Shown: positions 27,141-35,751, numbered from the stretch's first letter. The stretch: DNA of 64,000 nt from Salinilacustrithrix flava (GCF_041228405.1 NZ_CP133888.1:1860001-1924000); one strand, 5' to 3'. Translations and numbers: made by a program. The notes: generated by a model from the sequence alone, not told the origin.

Positions 27141-28039
27141 TGGCGATCTTCGTCGACGAGAACACCAAGGTCATCTACCAGGGCCTCACCGGCTCCCAGG
27201 GCTCCTTCTACGGCCAGCGCAACGCCGAGTACGGCACGCAGGTCGTCGCCGGCACCCACCCCAAGAAGGCGGGCACCGAGGTCAACGGCGTGCCGATCTA
27301 CGCCACGGTCGCCGAGGCCGTGAAGGAGACGGGCGCCACGGCCAGCTGCATCTTCATCCCGGCACCAGGCGTGAAGGACGCGGTCATGGAGGCCGCCGAG
27401 GGTGGCGTCGAGTTCATCGTCGTCATCACCGAGGGCGTCCCCGCCCACGACGAGGCCTGGTTCTACAACAAGCTGCAGCGGGACTTCCCGAACGTGCAGC
27501 TGCTCGGCCCGAACTGCCCCGGCATCATCAGCCCCGGCAAGTGCAACATCGGCATCACCGCCGGTGAGATCGCCAAGGAGCCCTCGGCCGGGGGCCCCAA
27601 CGTGGGCATCGTGTCCCGCTCCGGCACCCTCACCTACCAGGCGCTGTACGAGCTCAAGCTGAAGGACATCGGCGTGTCGACCTGCGTCGGCATCGGCGGC
27701 GACCCCGTCCCGGGCACCAGCTTCATCGACTGCCTCGAGCGCTTCGAGGCCGACCCCGAGACCCAGGCGATCATGATGATCGGCGAGATCGGCGGCTCGG
27801 CCGAGGAGGAGGCGGCGGACTACATCAAGGCCAGCGTCTCCAAGCCGGTCGTGTCCTACGTCGCCGGCGTCACCGCCCCTCCCGGCAAGAAGATGGGCCA
27901 CGCCGGCGCCATCGTGTCGGGCGGCAAGGGCACCGCCGCCGCCAAGCGCGAGGCCCTCGAGGCCGCCGGCGTCAAGGTGGGCAACAACCCCACCGAGGCC
28001 GGTGCGCTCATGGTCGAGGTGGTCGACGGGCTCCGCTGA
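27140..28039 (+). CDS. sucD: Succinyl-CoA synthetase, alpha subunit
   Basis: 299 residues. ATG 27140 overlaps the sucC stop by one base (TAATG). N-terminal CoA-binding Rossmann domain (YQGLTGSQGSFYGQRNAEYG, VAGTHPKKAG). GPNCPGIISPGKCNIGI is next. The phosphohistidine is in KMGHAGAIVSGGKGTA. Normal length. A strong hairpin follows. Confidence 0.97.
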   Translation: MAIFVDENTKVIYQGLTGSQGSFYGQRNAEYGTQVVAGTHPKKAGTEVNGVPIYATVAEAVKETGATASCIFIPAPGVKDAVMEAAEGGVEFIVVITEGVPAHDEAWFYNKLQRDFPNVQLLGPNCPGIISPGKCNIGITAGEIAKEPSAGGPNVGIVSRSGTLTYQALYELKLKDIGVSTCVGIGGDPVPGTSFIDCLERFEADPETQAIMMIGEIGGSAEEEAADYIKASVSKPVVSYVAGVTAPPGKKMGHAGAIVSGGKGTAAAKREALEAAGVKVGNNPTEAGALMVEVVDGLR

Positions 28040-28063
28040 GCCCACCACCGCCAGCGCCTCCGT

Positions 28064-28108
28064 TCTGGCCTGCATCCGTGCCCCTGGTGGTCATGGATGC
28101 AGGCCAGA
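28064..28108 (+). terminator. Hairpin after sucCD
   Basis: Perfect 14-base arms TCTGGCCTGCATCC (28064-28077) and its complement (28095-28108), with a 17-base loop. No T tract follows, so termination may need Rho or the stem alone. Confidence 0.65.
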
Positions 28109-28155
28109 GCCGTTCCCGGGCTGCGGTCGGCGTTGGGGCCCGGTGCCGGCGCCCC

Positions 28156-28161
28156 CATCCT
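28156..28161 (+). promoter_or_regulatory. -10 box of the amidase gene
   Basis: CATCCT, seven bases before ATG 28169, in the leaderless arrangement. Confidence 0.35.
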
Positions 28162-28168
28162 TGGAGGG

Positions 28169-29197
28169 ATGCCCCGTTCGTCCCGTCTGATCCTGCTGAG
28201 CGCCGTGGTGCTGCTCGCCGCCGGCCTGGTCGCCGCGCTCGCCGCAGCCAGCGATGGCGATGCGGTCACCGGTCCCAGGACGGACGCACCGGCCGAGTCG
28301 TCGCCCGAGGCCGCCGCAGCGCCCACCTCGACCGCGCCCTCCTCGACCGCCGTGCTCGGGTTCCCCGCCATCGCCGACCACGGCGAGGTCCGGGCCGTGC
28401 GCACGCCCGCGGGCTTCGTCCTGCCGGTCCTCGGCGGCGAGCAGGGCGCGTGGCAGGTGCTCACGCCGTGCGCCACCGCGGCGGTCGTGCCCGGCGAGCC
28501 GGTGCTCGGCGCCCACGTCGTGCTCGACCCCGGCCACGGGGGTGCCGAGCCCGGCGCGGTCGGGCCCACGGGCCTGCGCGAGGCCGACCTCAACCTCGAC
28601 GTCGCCCGGCGGGTGCAGGCGCTGCTCGAGGCCGAGGGCGCCACCGTCGTGCTGACCCGGGATGCCGACGTGCGCATGACCCTGGCCACCCGGGCATCGA
28701 TCGCCAGGACCATGTCACCCGTCGCGTTCCTCTCGATCCACCACAACGCCGCCCCCGTGGGCCGCTCCGGCGTGCCCGGCAGCGAGCTGTACCACCAGCT
28801 CGCCGACCCGGAGTCCAAGCGCCTCGCCGGTCTGCTGTGGGAGGAGATGCAGGAGCACCTCGCCCCCTTCGGCACCGACTGGGCCATCGGCGACGACCCC
28901 GGGGCCCGGGCCCGCCGCTCCATGCGCACCGGCGACGACTACTACGGCATCCTGCGCCACGCCCAGGGCGTCACGTCGGTGCTCACCGAGGCCGCCTACC
29001 TGTCGAACCCGGCCGAGAACGCGCTGCTCGAGACCGAGGAGTTCCGCGACGCCGAGGCGCGGGCCATCGCCGACGGCGTCCTGCGGCTCCTGCGCACCGA
29101 GGATCCCGGCTCCGGCTTCAAGCCGACCAAGGAGGTCGCCGTGCCGGCCGGCTCGGGCGGCGGCACCAGCGGCTGCGTCGACCCGCCGCTGGCCTGA
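28169..29197 (+). CDS. N-acetylmuramoyl-L-alanine amidase (Amidase_3), secreted
   Basis: 342 residues. Cuts the bond between MurNAc and L-Ala in peptidoglycan. Residues 1-30 are a signal peptide or membrane anchor (RLILLSAVVLLAAGLVAALAAA). A Ser/Thr/Pro/Ala linker follows. The zinc amidase domain spans about residues 115-315: LDPGHGG (first His), LREADLNLDVARRV (Glu), LSIHHNA (second His) and TEAAYLSNP (catalytic Glu). All four are present, so it should be active. A GGAGGG lies directly against ATG, too close to be a ribosome-binding site. Confidence 0.9.
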   Translation: MPRSSRLILLSAVVLLAAGLVAALAAASDGDAVTGPRTDAPAESSPEAAAAPTSTAPSSTAVLGFPAIADHGEVRAVRTPAGFVLPVLGGEQGAWQVLTPCATAAVVPGEPVLGAHVVLDPGHGGAEPGAVGPTGLREADLNLDVARRVQALLEAEGATVVLTRDADVRMTLATRASIARTMSPVAFLSIHHNAAPVGRSGVPGSELYHQLADPESKRLAGLLWEEMQEHLAPFGTDWAIGDDPGARARRSMRTGDDYYGILRHAQGVTSVLTEAAYLSNPAENALLETEEFRDAEARAIADGVLRLLRTEDPGSGFKPTKEVAVPAGSGGGTSGCVDPPLA

Positions 29198-29271
29198 GCG
29201 GGTCCAACGATCACGCCACGTCGCCGTGGCACCATGGTCGGGGCGGTCGGAGCGATGAGGAACTCGCGCCC

Positions 29272-30072
29272 ATGAGCACCCCCTGCACCACCTGTGGTGA
29301 GCCACTCGCCGACGATGCCGCCCGCTGCCCGACCTGCGGGGCACTGGCATCGCCGGCCGTCGACGAGACCCGTGCGGTCGACCAGACCCGTTCCATCGAC
29401 GACGCCCCGCCGTGGGCGATCCCGATCCGGGAACCGGCACCGGCGTCCGGACCGGAGGTCAGTGCCGGTTCAGGTCGCACGATCGCCCTGGCCGCGCTCG
29501 CCATCGGCGTGTTCGTCCTGACGGTCGTCGCTGGTTCCCAGCTGCTGGGCGACGACGACTCGGGCGCGTCATCCGGGGAAGCCGACGCCGATGAGGTCGC
29601 CACCCCGGACGAATCCGGTGGGCTCGACGGCGTGGAGATCGAGGACACGACCACCACGAGCGCCACGGCACCGACCACGACGGAAACCACCGTCGCCGAG
29701 ACGACCACGACGACAAGCACACCCACCACGTCGACGGCACCCACCACCACCGCGGCCTCGTTCCGCACCGAGCCGAACGGCACCGGGTCCGTGCCGGCCC
29801 TGTCGACGAGCTTCCGGGGTTGGCTCGCCCAGCTCAAGTCGGTGCCCTACGACGCCGGCACCGCCGCCCTGGCCGAGGAGTGGGAGCGCACCCGCGCCGA
29901 TGCCCCCGGCGTCGTGGCGGCGCGGAGCAGCGACTGGTCCGCCTTCGGCGACGGCTTCTGGGTGCTGGTCGACCCGGGCCCGTTCTCCTCGGGCGATGAC
30001 GTCCGCTCGTTCTGCGAGTCCGCCGGCCTCACCGCGGAGGGCTCCTGCCTGGCCCGGGAGCTGCGCGGCTGA
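29272..30072 (+). CDS. Zinc-ribbon membrane protein with SPOR-like C-terminal domain
   Basis: 266 residues from ATG 29272, with GAGGA about ten bases upstream. Residues 4-24 are a zinc ribbon (CTTCG...CPTCG). Residues about 66-85 form one membrane helix (TIALAALAIGVFVLTVVAG). Then comes an acidic stretch and a long Thr-rich linker (residues about 125-165). The last 70 residues (FRGWLAQLKSVP...GFWVLVDPGPFSSGDDVRSFCESAG) resemble a SPOR or septal peptidoglycan-binding fold. The zinc ribbon would be cytoplasmic and the C-terminus outside. It follows the amidase gene on the same strand. SPOR assignment is inferred. Confidence 0.7.
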   Translation: MSTPCTTCGEPLADDAARCPTCGALASPAVDETRAVDQTRSIDDAPPWAIPIREPAPASGPEVSAGSGRTIALAALAIGVFVLTVVAGSQLLGDDDSGASSGEADADEVATPDESGGLDGVEIEDTTTTSATAPTTTETTVAETTTTTSTPTTSTAPTTTAASFRTEPNGTGSVPALSTSFRGWLAQLKSVPYDAGTAALAEEWERTRADAPGVVAARSSDWSAFGDGFWVLVDPGPFSSGDDVRSFCESAGLTAEGSCLARELRG

Positions 30073-30104
30073 CCAGCCGTGCGGGGGATCGGGAGGCCGC
30101 TTGC

Positions 30105-30110
30105 TACCTT
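30105..30110 (+). promoter_or_regulatory. -10 box of purN-purH (leaderless)
   Basis: TACCTT, nine bases before ATG 30120, with no ribosome-binding site between. Confidence 0.45.
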
Positions 30111-30119
30111 CCGCCCCTC

Positions 30120-30716
30120 ATGCGCATCGCCGTGCTCGCCTCCGGCAGCGGGACCCTCCTCGACGCGATCCTCACCGACGGCATCCCCGTCGAGCTCGTG
30201 GTGGTCGACCGCCCCTGCGCCGCGACCGACGTCGCCGAGCGCCACGGCGTGCGGGCGGTGTGCCACGAGCGCACCTCCTTCGGCGCCGACTTCGACCGTG
30301 AGGCCTACACGGCCGAGGTCACCGAGGTGCTGGTCGACGCCGGCATCGACCTGGTCGTGATGGCCGGGTACGGCACCGTGTTCGGGCGCGCCATCCACGA
30401 CGCGTTCCCGCACCGCATCCTCAACACCCACCCGGCGCTGCTGCCCGCGTTCAAGGGCTGGCATGCCGTCGACGCCGCCCTCGACTACGGCGTGAAGGTC
30501 ACCGGCTGCACGGTCCACGTCGCCACCCTCGAGATGGACGCCGGGCCGATCCTGGCCCAGGAAGCCGTGCCCGTCCTGGCCGACGACACCGCGGACTCCC
30601 TGCACGAGCGCATCAAGCAGGTCGAGCGCCGCCTCTACCCCGACACCATCCGAGCGGTGCTGGCCGAACCCGGCATCCTCGACCGGTCACCCCGAGCAAG
30701 CGAGGAGTCCGCATGA
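30120..30716 (+). CDS. purN: Phosphoribosylglycinamide formyltransferase (GART)
   Basis: 198 residues. Transfers a formyl group from 10-formyl-THF to GAR in purine synthesis. ASGSGTLLDAIL is the phosphate-binding loop. The formyl-transfer signature is ILNTHPALLPAFKGWHAVDAAL. TGCTVHVATLEMDAGPIL supplies the catalytic Asp. Typical length. It overlaps purH by four bases (ATGA), and the THF supply gene folD is 5 kb away. Confidence 0.95.
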   Translation: MRIAVLASGSGTLLDAILTDGIPVELVVVDRPCAATDVAERHGVRAVCHERTSFGADFDREAYTAEVTEVLVDAGIDLVVMAGYGTVFGRAIHDAFPHRILNTHPALLPAFKGWHAVDAALDYGVKVTGCTVHVATLEMDAGPILAQEAVPVLADDTADSLHERIKQVERRLYPDTIRAVLAEPGILDRSPRASEESA

Positions 30717-32281
30717 GGGCCTTCCTGTCCGTGTACGACAAGACCGGCGTGGTCGACCTCGCCCGTGGGCTGGTCGACGCCGGCTGGCAGCTCGTGTCCA
30801 GCGGCGGCACCGCGGCCGCGATCCGCGACGCCGGCCTCGAGGTCACCAGCACCGAGGAGGTCACCGGCTACCCGGCGATCCTCGGGCACCGGGTCGCCAC
30901 CCTGCACCCCAAGATCCACGGTGCGATCCTCGCCGACCCCTCCGATCCGGAGCACCAGGCCGACCTCGAGACCTACGAGATCGAGCCGTTCTCCCTCGTG
31001 GTGTCGAACCTGTACCCGTTCGGGCAGCCCGACGCGGCCGGGGACGCCGGCGGCCGTCGCCTGGCCGAGGGCGTCGACCTCATCGACATCGGGGGCCCGG
31101 CCATGGTCCGGGCCGCGGCGAAGAACCACGCCCACGTCGGCATCATCGTCGACCCGGCCGACTACGACATCGTGCTCGCCGAGATCCGCCGGGACGGCGC
31201 GCTCGGCGCCAACACCCGCTGGCGCCTCGCCCGCAAGGCCTTCGCCCACACCGCGGCCTACGACGCCGCCGTCGTGTCCTGGTTCGACGAGACCGCGCCC
31301 GAGGACAGCGACGAGGCGGACGCCCTGCCCATCACCGTGCACCTCGCCCTCGAGCGGGTGGACGAGCTGCGCTACGGCGAGAACCCGCACCAGCGCGGCG
31401 CCCGCTACCGGGAGATCGGCCGGTCGTCGTGGATGGACGGCATCACCCAGCACTCCGGCCTGCCCCTGAGCTACCTCAACCTCTTCGACGCCGACGCGGC
31501 CTGGAACCTGGCCCACGACCTGGCCCGGGTGTCGCCCGGCAAGGCGGCCGTGGCCATCATCAAGCACGCCAACCCGTGCGGCGCCGCGGTGGCCGACACG
31601 CTGGAGGAGGCCTACCGCCTCGCCTTCGAGTGCGACCCGCGGTCGGCCTTCGGCGGCATCGTCGCCACCAGCGAGTCCATCGACGACGCCACCGTCGAGC
31701 GGATGGTCGGCGCGGCCCAGGCCGACGTCGTGATCGCACCCGGCTACGGCGACGGCGTGGTCGAGGCCCTCATCGCCAAGCGCAAGAACACCCGCATCCT
31801 CACCGCCCCCGCGCCGGGGAAGCCGGGCCTCGCCCTGCGCCAGCTGAACGGCGCCTGGCTCGTGCAGGAGCCGCACCACTTCTCCTCGGCCCAGGACGAG
31901 TGGCGCGTCGTCACCGAGCGCCAGCCGACCGAGACCGAGCTCGCCGACGCCGCCTTCGCCTGGCGGGTCGGGGGATGGGTGAAGTCGAACTCCATCGTGC
32001 TGGCCAAGGACGGCACGGCGTGGGGCATCGGCGCCGGCCAGCAGAACCGGGTCGAGGCCGGCGAGATCGCCGCATCCAAGGCCGCCGGCCGGGCCGAAGG
32101 CGGGGCCTGCGCGTCCGACGCCTTCTACCCGTTCCCCGACGGCATCGAGGCGGCTGCGGCCGCCGGCGCCGCGGTCATCATCCAGCCCGGGGGATCGGTC
32201 CGGGACGAGGAGTGCATCGCCAAGGCCGACGAGCTCGGCGTGGCCATGGTCTTCACCGGCGAGCGCCACTTCCTCCACTAG
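30713..32281 (+). CDS. purH: AICAR formyltransferase / IMP cyclohydrolase
   Basis: 522 residues. Catalyses the last two steps to IMP. N-terminal cyclohydrolase domain (residues 1-190): SVYDKTGVVDLARGL, SSGGTAAAIRDAG, HPKIHGAIL and DIGGPAMVRAAAKNH. C-terminal transformylase domain: RYGENPHQRGARYR, IIKHANPCGAAVA and SDAFYPFPDGIEAAA, ending GERHFLH. GAGGAG before ATG 30713. Full length. Confidence 0.97.
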   Translation: MRAFLSVYDKTGVVDLARGLVDAGWQLVSSGGTAAAIRDAGLEVTSTEEVTGYPAILGHRVATLHPKIHGAILADPSDPEHQADLETYEIEPFSLVVSNLYPFGQPDAAGDAGGRRLAEGVDLIDIGGPAMVRAAAKNHAHVGIIVDPADYDIVLAEIRRDGALGANTRWRLARKAFAHTAAYDAAVVSWFDETAPEDSDEADALPITVHLALERVDELRYGENPHQRGARYREIGRSSWMDGITQHSGLPLSYLNLFDADAAWNLAHDLARVSPGKAAVAIIKHANPCGAAVADTLEEAYRLAFECDPRSAFGGIVATSESIDDATVERMVGAAQADVVIAPGYGDGVVEALIAKRKNTRILTAPAPGKPGLALRQLNGAWLVQEPHHFSSAQDEWRVVTERQPTETELADAAFAWRVGGWVKSNSIVLAKDGTAWGIGAGQQNRVEAGEIAASKAAGRAEGGACASDAFYPFPDGIEAAAAAGAAVIIQPGGSVRDEECIAKADELGVAMVFTGERHFLH

Positions 32282-32309
32282 CGCCGGGGGCGACTGAGCC
32301 CGTCTGGTT

Positions 32310-32328
32310 CTGGCAGCGGCTACGGAAC
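32310..32328 (+). repeat. Convergent-end repeat, copy B
   Basis: CTGGCAGCGGCTACGGAAC, one base different from the core at 25343-25361. It lies 28 bases after purH and overlaps the stop of the signal peptidase gene. Confidence 0.65.
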
Positions 32329-33777
32329 GGGCGGCGGCGTCCAGTACAGGACGTCGTCGCTGACCACGCCCTGCCATCCGTCGTCCCGGCACAGGATCGG
32401 CGCGTGGGCGTGGCGGGCGATGCCCTCGACGTCGGCCGCGTCGGCCACCTCCACGCTGCTGGCGGAGAGCGGGTGGTACAGCTCGGTGGTGCGGATGCGG
32501 ACCACGGCGTCGGGGTCGTCCTCTTCGTCTCCGGTCGGCCACACGACGGCCGTGATGCCGACGCCGAGGAGCAGTGCGCCGAGGGCGGGCCGGGTGAGGT
32601 CGGGTCGCTCTTCAACGGGCTCGTCGTCAGCCGGCGCCACCGGCAGCTCGACGGTGGAGGTCACGGCCGGGCTGTCGTCGGTGTCGGTGGTCTCGGCGCC
32701 CGAGAGCGTGAGGGTCTGGGGGCCGAGGCGCAGGGGCAGCGTGGCCTCGAGGTCGACCGGCTCGCTGTCGCCGACGTGGGCCTCCCCGACGAGGGTGACC
32801 GTGAGGTCGAGGGTGCCGGCGCTGACACCGGTCTCGGAGGTGATGCGCTCGGCGAGGCGATCCATGTGGAAGAAGGGGATCGCCGAGGTGAGGTCGAGGT
32901 CACCGTCGAGCTCCGTGCGCTCGACCAGGGGGGCGGTGCGGGACCAGCCCGCGCTGCTCGACACGGTGAGGTCGAGCTGGACGAAGCCATCCACGACGAC
33001 GCCGTCGGGTCCGACCGTGCGGGCGAACACCTCCGCCTCGTCCGCGAGCATCCGGAAGACGGTGTCGCCGGTCTCGATGCGCCCGTCGGGGTAGGTGTCG
33101 GTCGACGCCACGTCGGCCCCGTAGCCGAGCTCGACGTGGTGCTCGAGCGGTTCCGCGTCGGCCGGCGGCTCGGCACCGGCCGGGGTCGGGCGCAGGGAGA
33201 ACGCGGCGAGGACGCCGGCCACGAGGACGGCGTCGACGACGAGGCTGGCCAGCCACACGCGGCGGACCCGGGGGTGGGCGCGCCGGTGGCGGTCCTTCCG
33301 GGCCTTCGGTGCGAGGTGTGCGGCCATGGTGCGGGCCTTCGTGTGCGATGGGAGGGCGAGCGAGCCGACGAGGCCGGCCACGGCGAGGGTGATGGCGCCC
33401 TTGGCGGCCGGGGACCCCAGGACCCCGCCCACCGCGGGCACGTGCCCGATCGCCCGGCCGGTCAGCTCGTCGGCCGTTGGCTCGTGGGGATCGATGGATT
33501 CGTTGTTGTCGCCCTGCAGGACGAAGCCCTCGGCCCCGCCCCCGCCGATGATGCGGTGCAGGACGGTCGCCCCGGTGCCCGGGTCCCGGTAGGCGACGGC
33601 GTCTCCGACGCCGTAGTCGCCATCCCGGGACACGAGCACCAGGTCCCCAGCGGAGTACGTCGGCTCCATGCTCACGCCCGCCGTCGAGACGTAGCCGACC
33701 CGGCCGCTGGCGAGCACGAGCACGCCAGCGGTGATCAGCCCGACGAGGGCGAGAGCGAGGAGACGACGCATGCGCAT
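32320..33777 (-). CDS. SipW/ER-type signal peptidase with DUF5305-like domain
   Basis: 485 residues from ATG 33777. N-terminal membrane helix (LLALALVGLITAGVLVLA) and then a signal peptidase I domain: GVSMEPT with nucleophile Ser36, and VLHRII with His74 in place of the usual Lys. The Ser-His form is found in archaeal/ER enzymes and Bacillus SipW. GFVLQGDNNESID is the third conserved box. More membrane helices lie around residues 107-127 and 158-178. Residues 190-370 resemble the DUF5305 domain of archaeal and actinobacterial surface systems (HHVELGYGADVASTDTYPDG, TVFRMLADEAEVFA, SSAGWSRT). Residues about 400-418 are another helix. A small secreted-protein gene lies 22 bases upstream on the same strand and is the likely substrate. 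Confidence 0.85.
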   Translation of the reverse strand: MRMRRLLALALVGLITAGVLVLASGRVGYVSTAGVSMEPTYSAGDLVLVSRDGDYGVGDAVAYRDPGTGATVLHRIIGGGGAEGFVLQGDNNESIDPHEPTADELTGRAIGHVPAVGGVLGSPAAKGAITLAVAGLVGSLALPSHTKARTMAAHLAPKARKDRHRRAHPRVRRVWLASLVVDAVLVAGVLAAFSLRPTPAGAEPPADAEPLEHHVELGYGADVASTDTYPDGRIETGDTVFRMLADEAEVFARTVGPDGVVVDGFVQLDLTVSSSAGWSRTAPLVERTELDGDLDLTSAIPFFHMDRLAERITSETGVSAGTLDLTVTLVGEAHVGDSEPVDLEATLPLRLGPQTLTLSGAETTDTDDSPAVTSTVELPVAPADDEPVEERPDLTRPALGALLLGVGITAVVWPTGDEEDDPDAVVRIRTTELYHPLSASSVEVADAADVEGIARHAHAPILCRDDGWQGVVSDDVLYWTPPPVP

Positions 33778-33799
33778 GGTGGCGCTACTAGCTCTGCGA

Positions 33800-34249
33800 C
33801 TACAGGGTGACGTTGTTGGTTGACGAGACGTCGATTGCCAGCTTGACGACGCTGCTGGAGGAAATGGTGTCGGTGGTCAAATCGCAGTTGTAAGTCATGC
33901 CGGTCGTGTCACTGAGATCTTCGGTGCACTGACCGTCTTCGGCGGTGTACAACGACACAGCAGGGTCTGCTCCGTCCAGAAGGTCGACGGAGACGGAGTT
34001 GGTGTCGGTCAGGTCGTCGACAAAGGTCAGTTGGACACCCTCGACGACGCCACTGTTGATGTCGTAGGCGATGTCACTGAGCGTTGCTCCCGTGACGGTC
34101 ACCTCGCCGACGCCGCCGACCATCTTGGCGTCAGCGTCTACGCCGGCGACGTCGAGGCCGCCGGCGGTGAATGCCCCGCCCATGGCGATGGCGGCGCCGC
34201 CGATGGCGACGGCGCCGACCAGGGCCTTTGCTCGGGTGCTGATGTTCAT
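33800..34249 (-). CDS. Small secreted protein with SipW-dependent-type signal (TasA/CalY-like)
   Basis: 149 residues from ATG 34249, with GGGGAGG eight bases upstream. N-terminus is short and basic, then a small-residue hydrophobic run (KALVGAVAIGGAAIAMGGAFTA) of the kind cut by SipW. The rest is Thr/Ser/Asp/Val-rich and probably all beta, with two Cys (about residues 109 and 121) that may pair. It ends in VSSTNNVTL. The gene is visibly less GC-rich than its neighbours, with many T-ending codons, which may mean transfer or a special amino-acid composition. Likely an extracellular filament or matrix subunit, as for TasA, but that is inference. Confidence 0.75.
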   Translation of the reverse strand: MNISTRAKALVGAVAIGGAAIAMGGAFTAGGLDVAGVDADAKMVGGVGEVTVTGATLSDIAYDINSGVVEGVQLTFVDDLTDTNSVSVDLLDGADPAVSLYTAEDGQCTEDLSDTTGMTYNCDLTTDTISSSSVVKLAIDVSSTNNVTL

Positions 34250-34267
34250 GTTGGGTCCTCCCCAGTT

Positions 34268-34286
34268 GGAACGAATGGTTCGTTCC
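34268..34286 (-). promoter_or_regulatory. Perfect palindrome upstream of the secreted protein gene
   Basis: GGAACGAA-TGG-TTCGTTCC, eight-base arms and a three-base centre, 19 bases before the start codon at 34249 and just upstream of its ribosome-binding site. Either a repressor site or a leader hairpin. Confidence 0.45.
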
Positions 34287-34327
34287 TCCGATCATCGGCT
34301 GCCACGGAGCGTGCGGAAATGGTGCCC

Positions 34328-34380
34328 TGACACCCTTCTCTGGGGGCATCGGTGTCACTCTCCGTGGGGAATCCGTGTCA
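34328..34380. promoter_or_regulatory. Three GTGTCA elements spaced about two helical turns apart
   Basis: TGACAC (34328-34333, inverted), GTGTCA (34352-34357) and GTGTCA (34375-34380). Centres are 24 and 23 bases apart. The first two form the inverted pair TGACACC/GGTGTCA. They lie in the divergent region between the secreted protein gene and the acetyltransferase gene and could bind a regulator on one DNA face. Confidence 0.35.
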
Positions 34381-34465
34381 TGCCGGCCGGGGATCTGGTG
34401 TCCCGGGCGCACCCGGCACAGCGCTTCGACCGGCCAATTCACGGGCTGGAGCGAGCAGGCCGGGT

Positions 34466-34471
34466 CAGACT
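34466..34471 (+). promoter_or_regulatory. -10 box of the Eis-like gene (leaderless)
   Basis: CAGACT, six bases before ATG 34478. Confidence 0.35.
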
Positions 34472-34477
34472 GCGGCC

Positions 34478-35698
34478 ATGGTGGGACGGCCCTACGACGA
34501 GGAGCGCGACCTGGCCGCGGTGACGCGGATGTGGCGCGAGGTCGGCTGGATCGACGACAGCGACGGCCAGGCGGCGGGACTGAAGACGTTCCTGTCCATG
34601 AGCAAGGGCCTGGTGGCCGACGTCCACGGGGAGGCCGAGTGCCTCGTGCACCGCAGCGTCGGCACCGTGCACCACACCGGCACCGACCTCCCGCTCTGTG
34701 CCATCTCGGCGGTGACCACCAGCCACGTCGGTCGGCGCCAGGGCCTGGCGTCGGCCCTCATGGCCGAGGCGCTCGCCGAGGCGGTCGAGGAGGGAGCGGC
34801 CGTCGCCACCCTCGGGTTCTTCGAGCAGGGCTACTACGACCGGTTCGGCTTCGGCACCGGCCCCTACCAGCACCGCCTCAGCTTCGATCCGGCGTCGCTG
34901 CAGGTGCCGGTGCCCGACCGGCCCCCGGTCCGCCTGGGTGCCGAGCACATGCGGGAGGTCCACGCCCTCCTGGCGCGGCGACCCCGTGGCCACGGCAGCG
35001 TCGTGCTCGACCCACCGCAGTGGCTGGAGCCGGAGTGGTCGTGGCTCGAGAACCCCTTCGGGCTCGGCTTCCGGGCCGATGATGGTCGGCTCACCCACGC
35101 CCTGATCGGCTCGGCCAAGGACGAGCACGGTCCGTACGTCATCGACGTCCTCGCCCACGAGGAGCCCCACCAGGTGCTCGAGCTGCTCGGCCTCGTGAAG
35201 GCCCTCGGCGACCAGGTCAACCTCGTCGTGGTCACCGAGGAGCCGGCCGGGATCCAGCTGCAGGACCTGATCCGGGAGCCGGCCCGCCAGCGCCGGGTCG
35301 CCCGGCTGGCCGGCGGCAGCGGTGCGCTGCACGTGACCATGGCCAGCCAGCAGGACCGCATCCTCGACCTCGGCGCCTGCATCGCCGCCGTCGAGGTGGC
35401 GACCCCGGTGGCGTTCGGCCTCCGCCTGCGCGACCCCATCGGACGGTTCGGCACCTGGGGAGGCATCGGCGGCGAGCACACGGTGCGGCTCGGGCCGACG
35501 TCCAGTGCGGAGCCCGGCCTCGATCCCGACCTGCCCGTGCTCGACGCCTCCGTCGGAGCCTTCACCCGGCTGTGGTGGGGCGTCCGGCCGGCATCCAGCC
35601 TGGCGCTGACCGACGACCTCCACGGACCCACCGACCTCCTCGCCGACCTCGACGCTGCGCTGCGCCTGCCCACGCCGCAGGCCGGCTGGATCTACTGA
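34478..35698 (+). CDS. Eis-like GNAT acetyltransferase
   Basis: 406 residues, the usual length of the Eis family: N-terminal GNAT domain, a second degenerate GNAT domain and a C-terminal SCP2-like domain. Acetyl-CoA-binding loop ISAVTTSHVGRRQGLASALMAEAL (about residues 75-100) has the R-R-x-G-L-A pattern. LGFFEQGYYDRFGFGTGPY is also typical. The C-terminus WGVRPASSLALTDDLHG fits the sterol-carrier-like part, where the free carboxylate acts in catalysis. Eis enzymes acetylate amines, including aminoglycosides. The substrate is unknown. Confidence 0.82.
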   Translation: MVGRPYDEERDLAAVTRMWREVGWIDDSDGQAAGLKTFLSMSKGLVADVHGEAECLVHRSVGTVHHTGTDLPLCAISAVTTSHVGRRQGLASALMAEALAEAVEEGAAVATLGFFEQGYYDRFGFGTGPYQHRLSFDPASLQVPVPDRPPVRLGAEHMREVHALLARRPRGHGSVVLDPPQWLEPEWSWLENPFGLGFRADDGRLTHALIGSAKDEHGPYVIDVLAHEEPHQVLELLGLVKALGDQVNLVVVTEEPAGIQLQDLIREPARQRRVARLAGGSGALHVTMASQQDRILDLGACIAAVEVATPVAFGLRLRDPIGRFGTWGGIGGEHTVRLGPTSSAEPGLDPDLPVLDASVGAFTRLWWGVRPASSLALTDDLHGPTDLLADLDAALRLPTPQAGWIY

Positions 35699-35751
35699 TC
35701 CGACCGCGTCCCGGCGCCCGGATCGCAATCGGACGTTCCGGGCGGGTTCCG

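Noticed and set aside
29272..30072. Thr-rich linker considered as a tandem repeat tract subject to slippage
   Set aside because: Codons vary (ACC, ACG, ACA) and no unit repeats exactly more than twice.
34351..34380. GTGTCA words considered as a CRP site
   Set aside because: They do not form TGTGA-N6-TCACA. The two forward copies are direct, not inverted.
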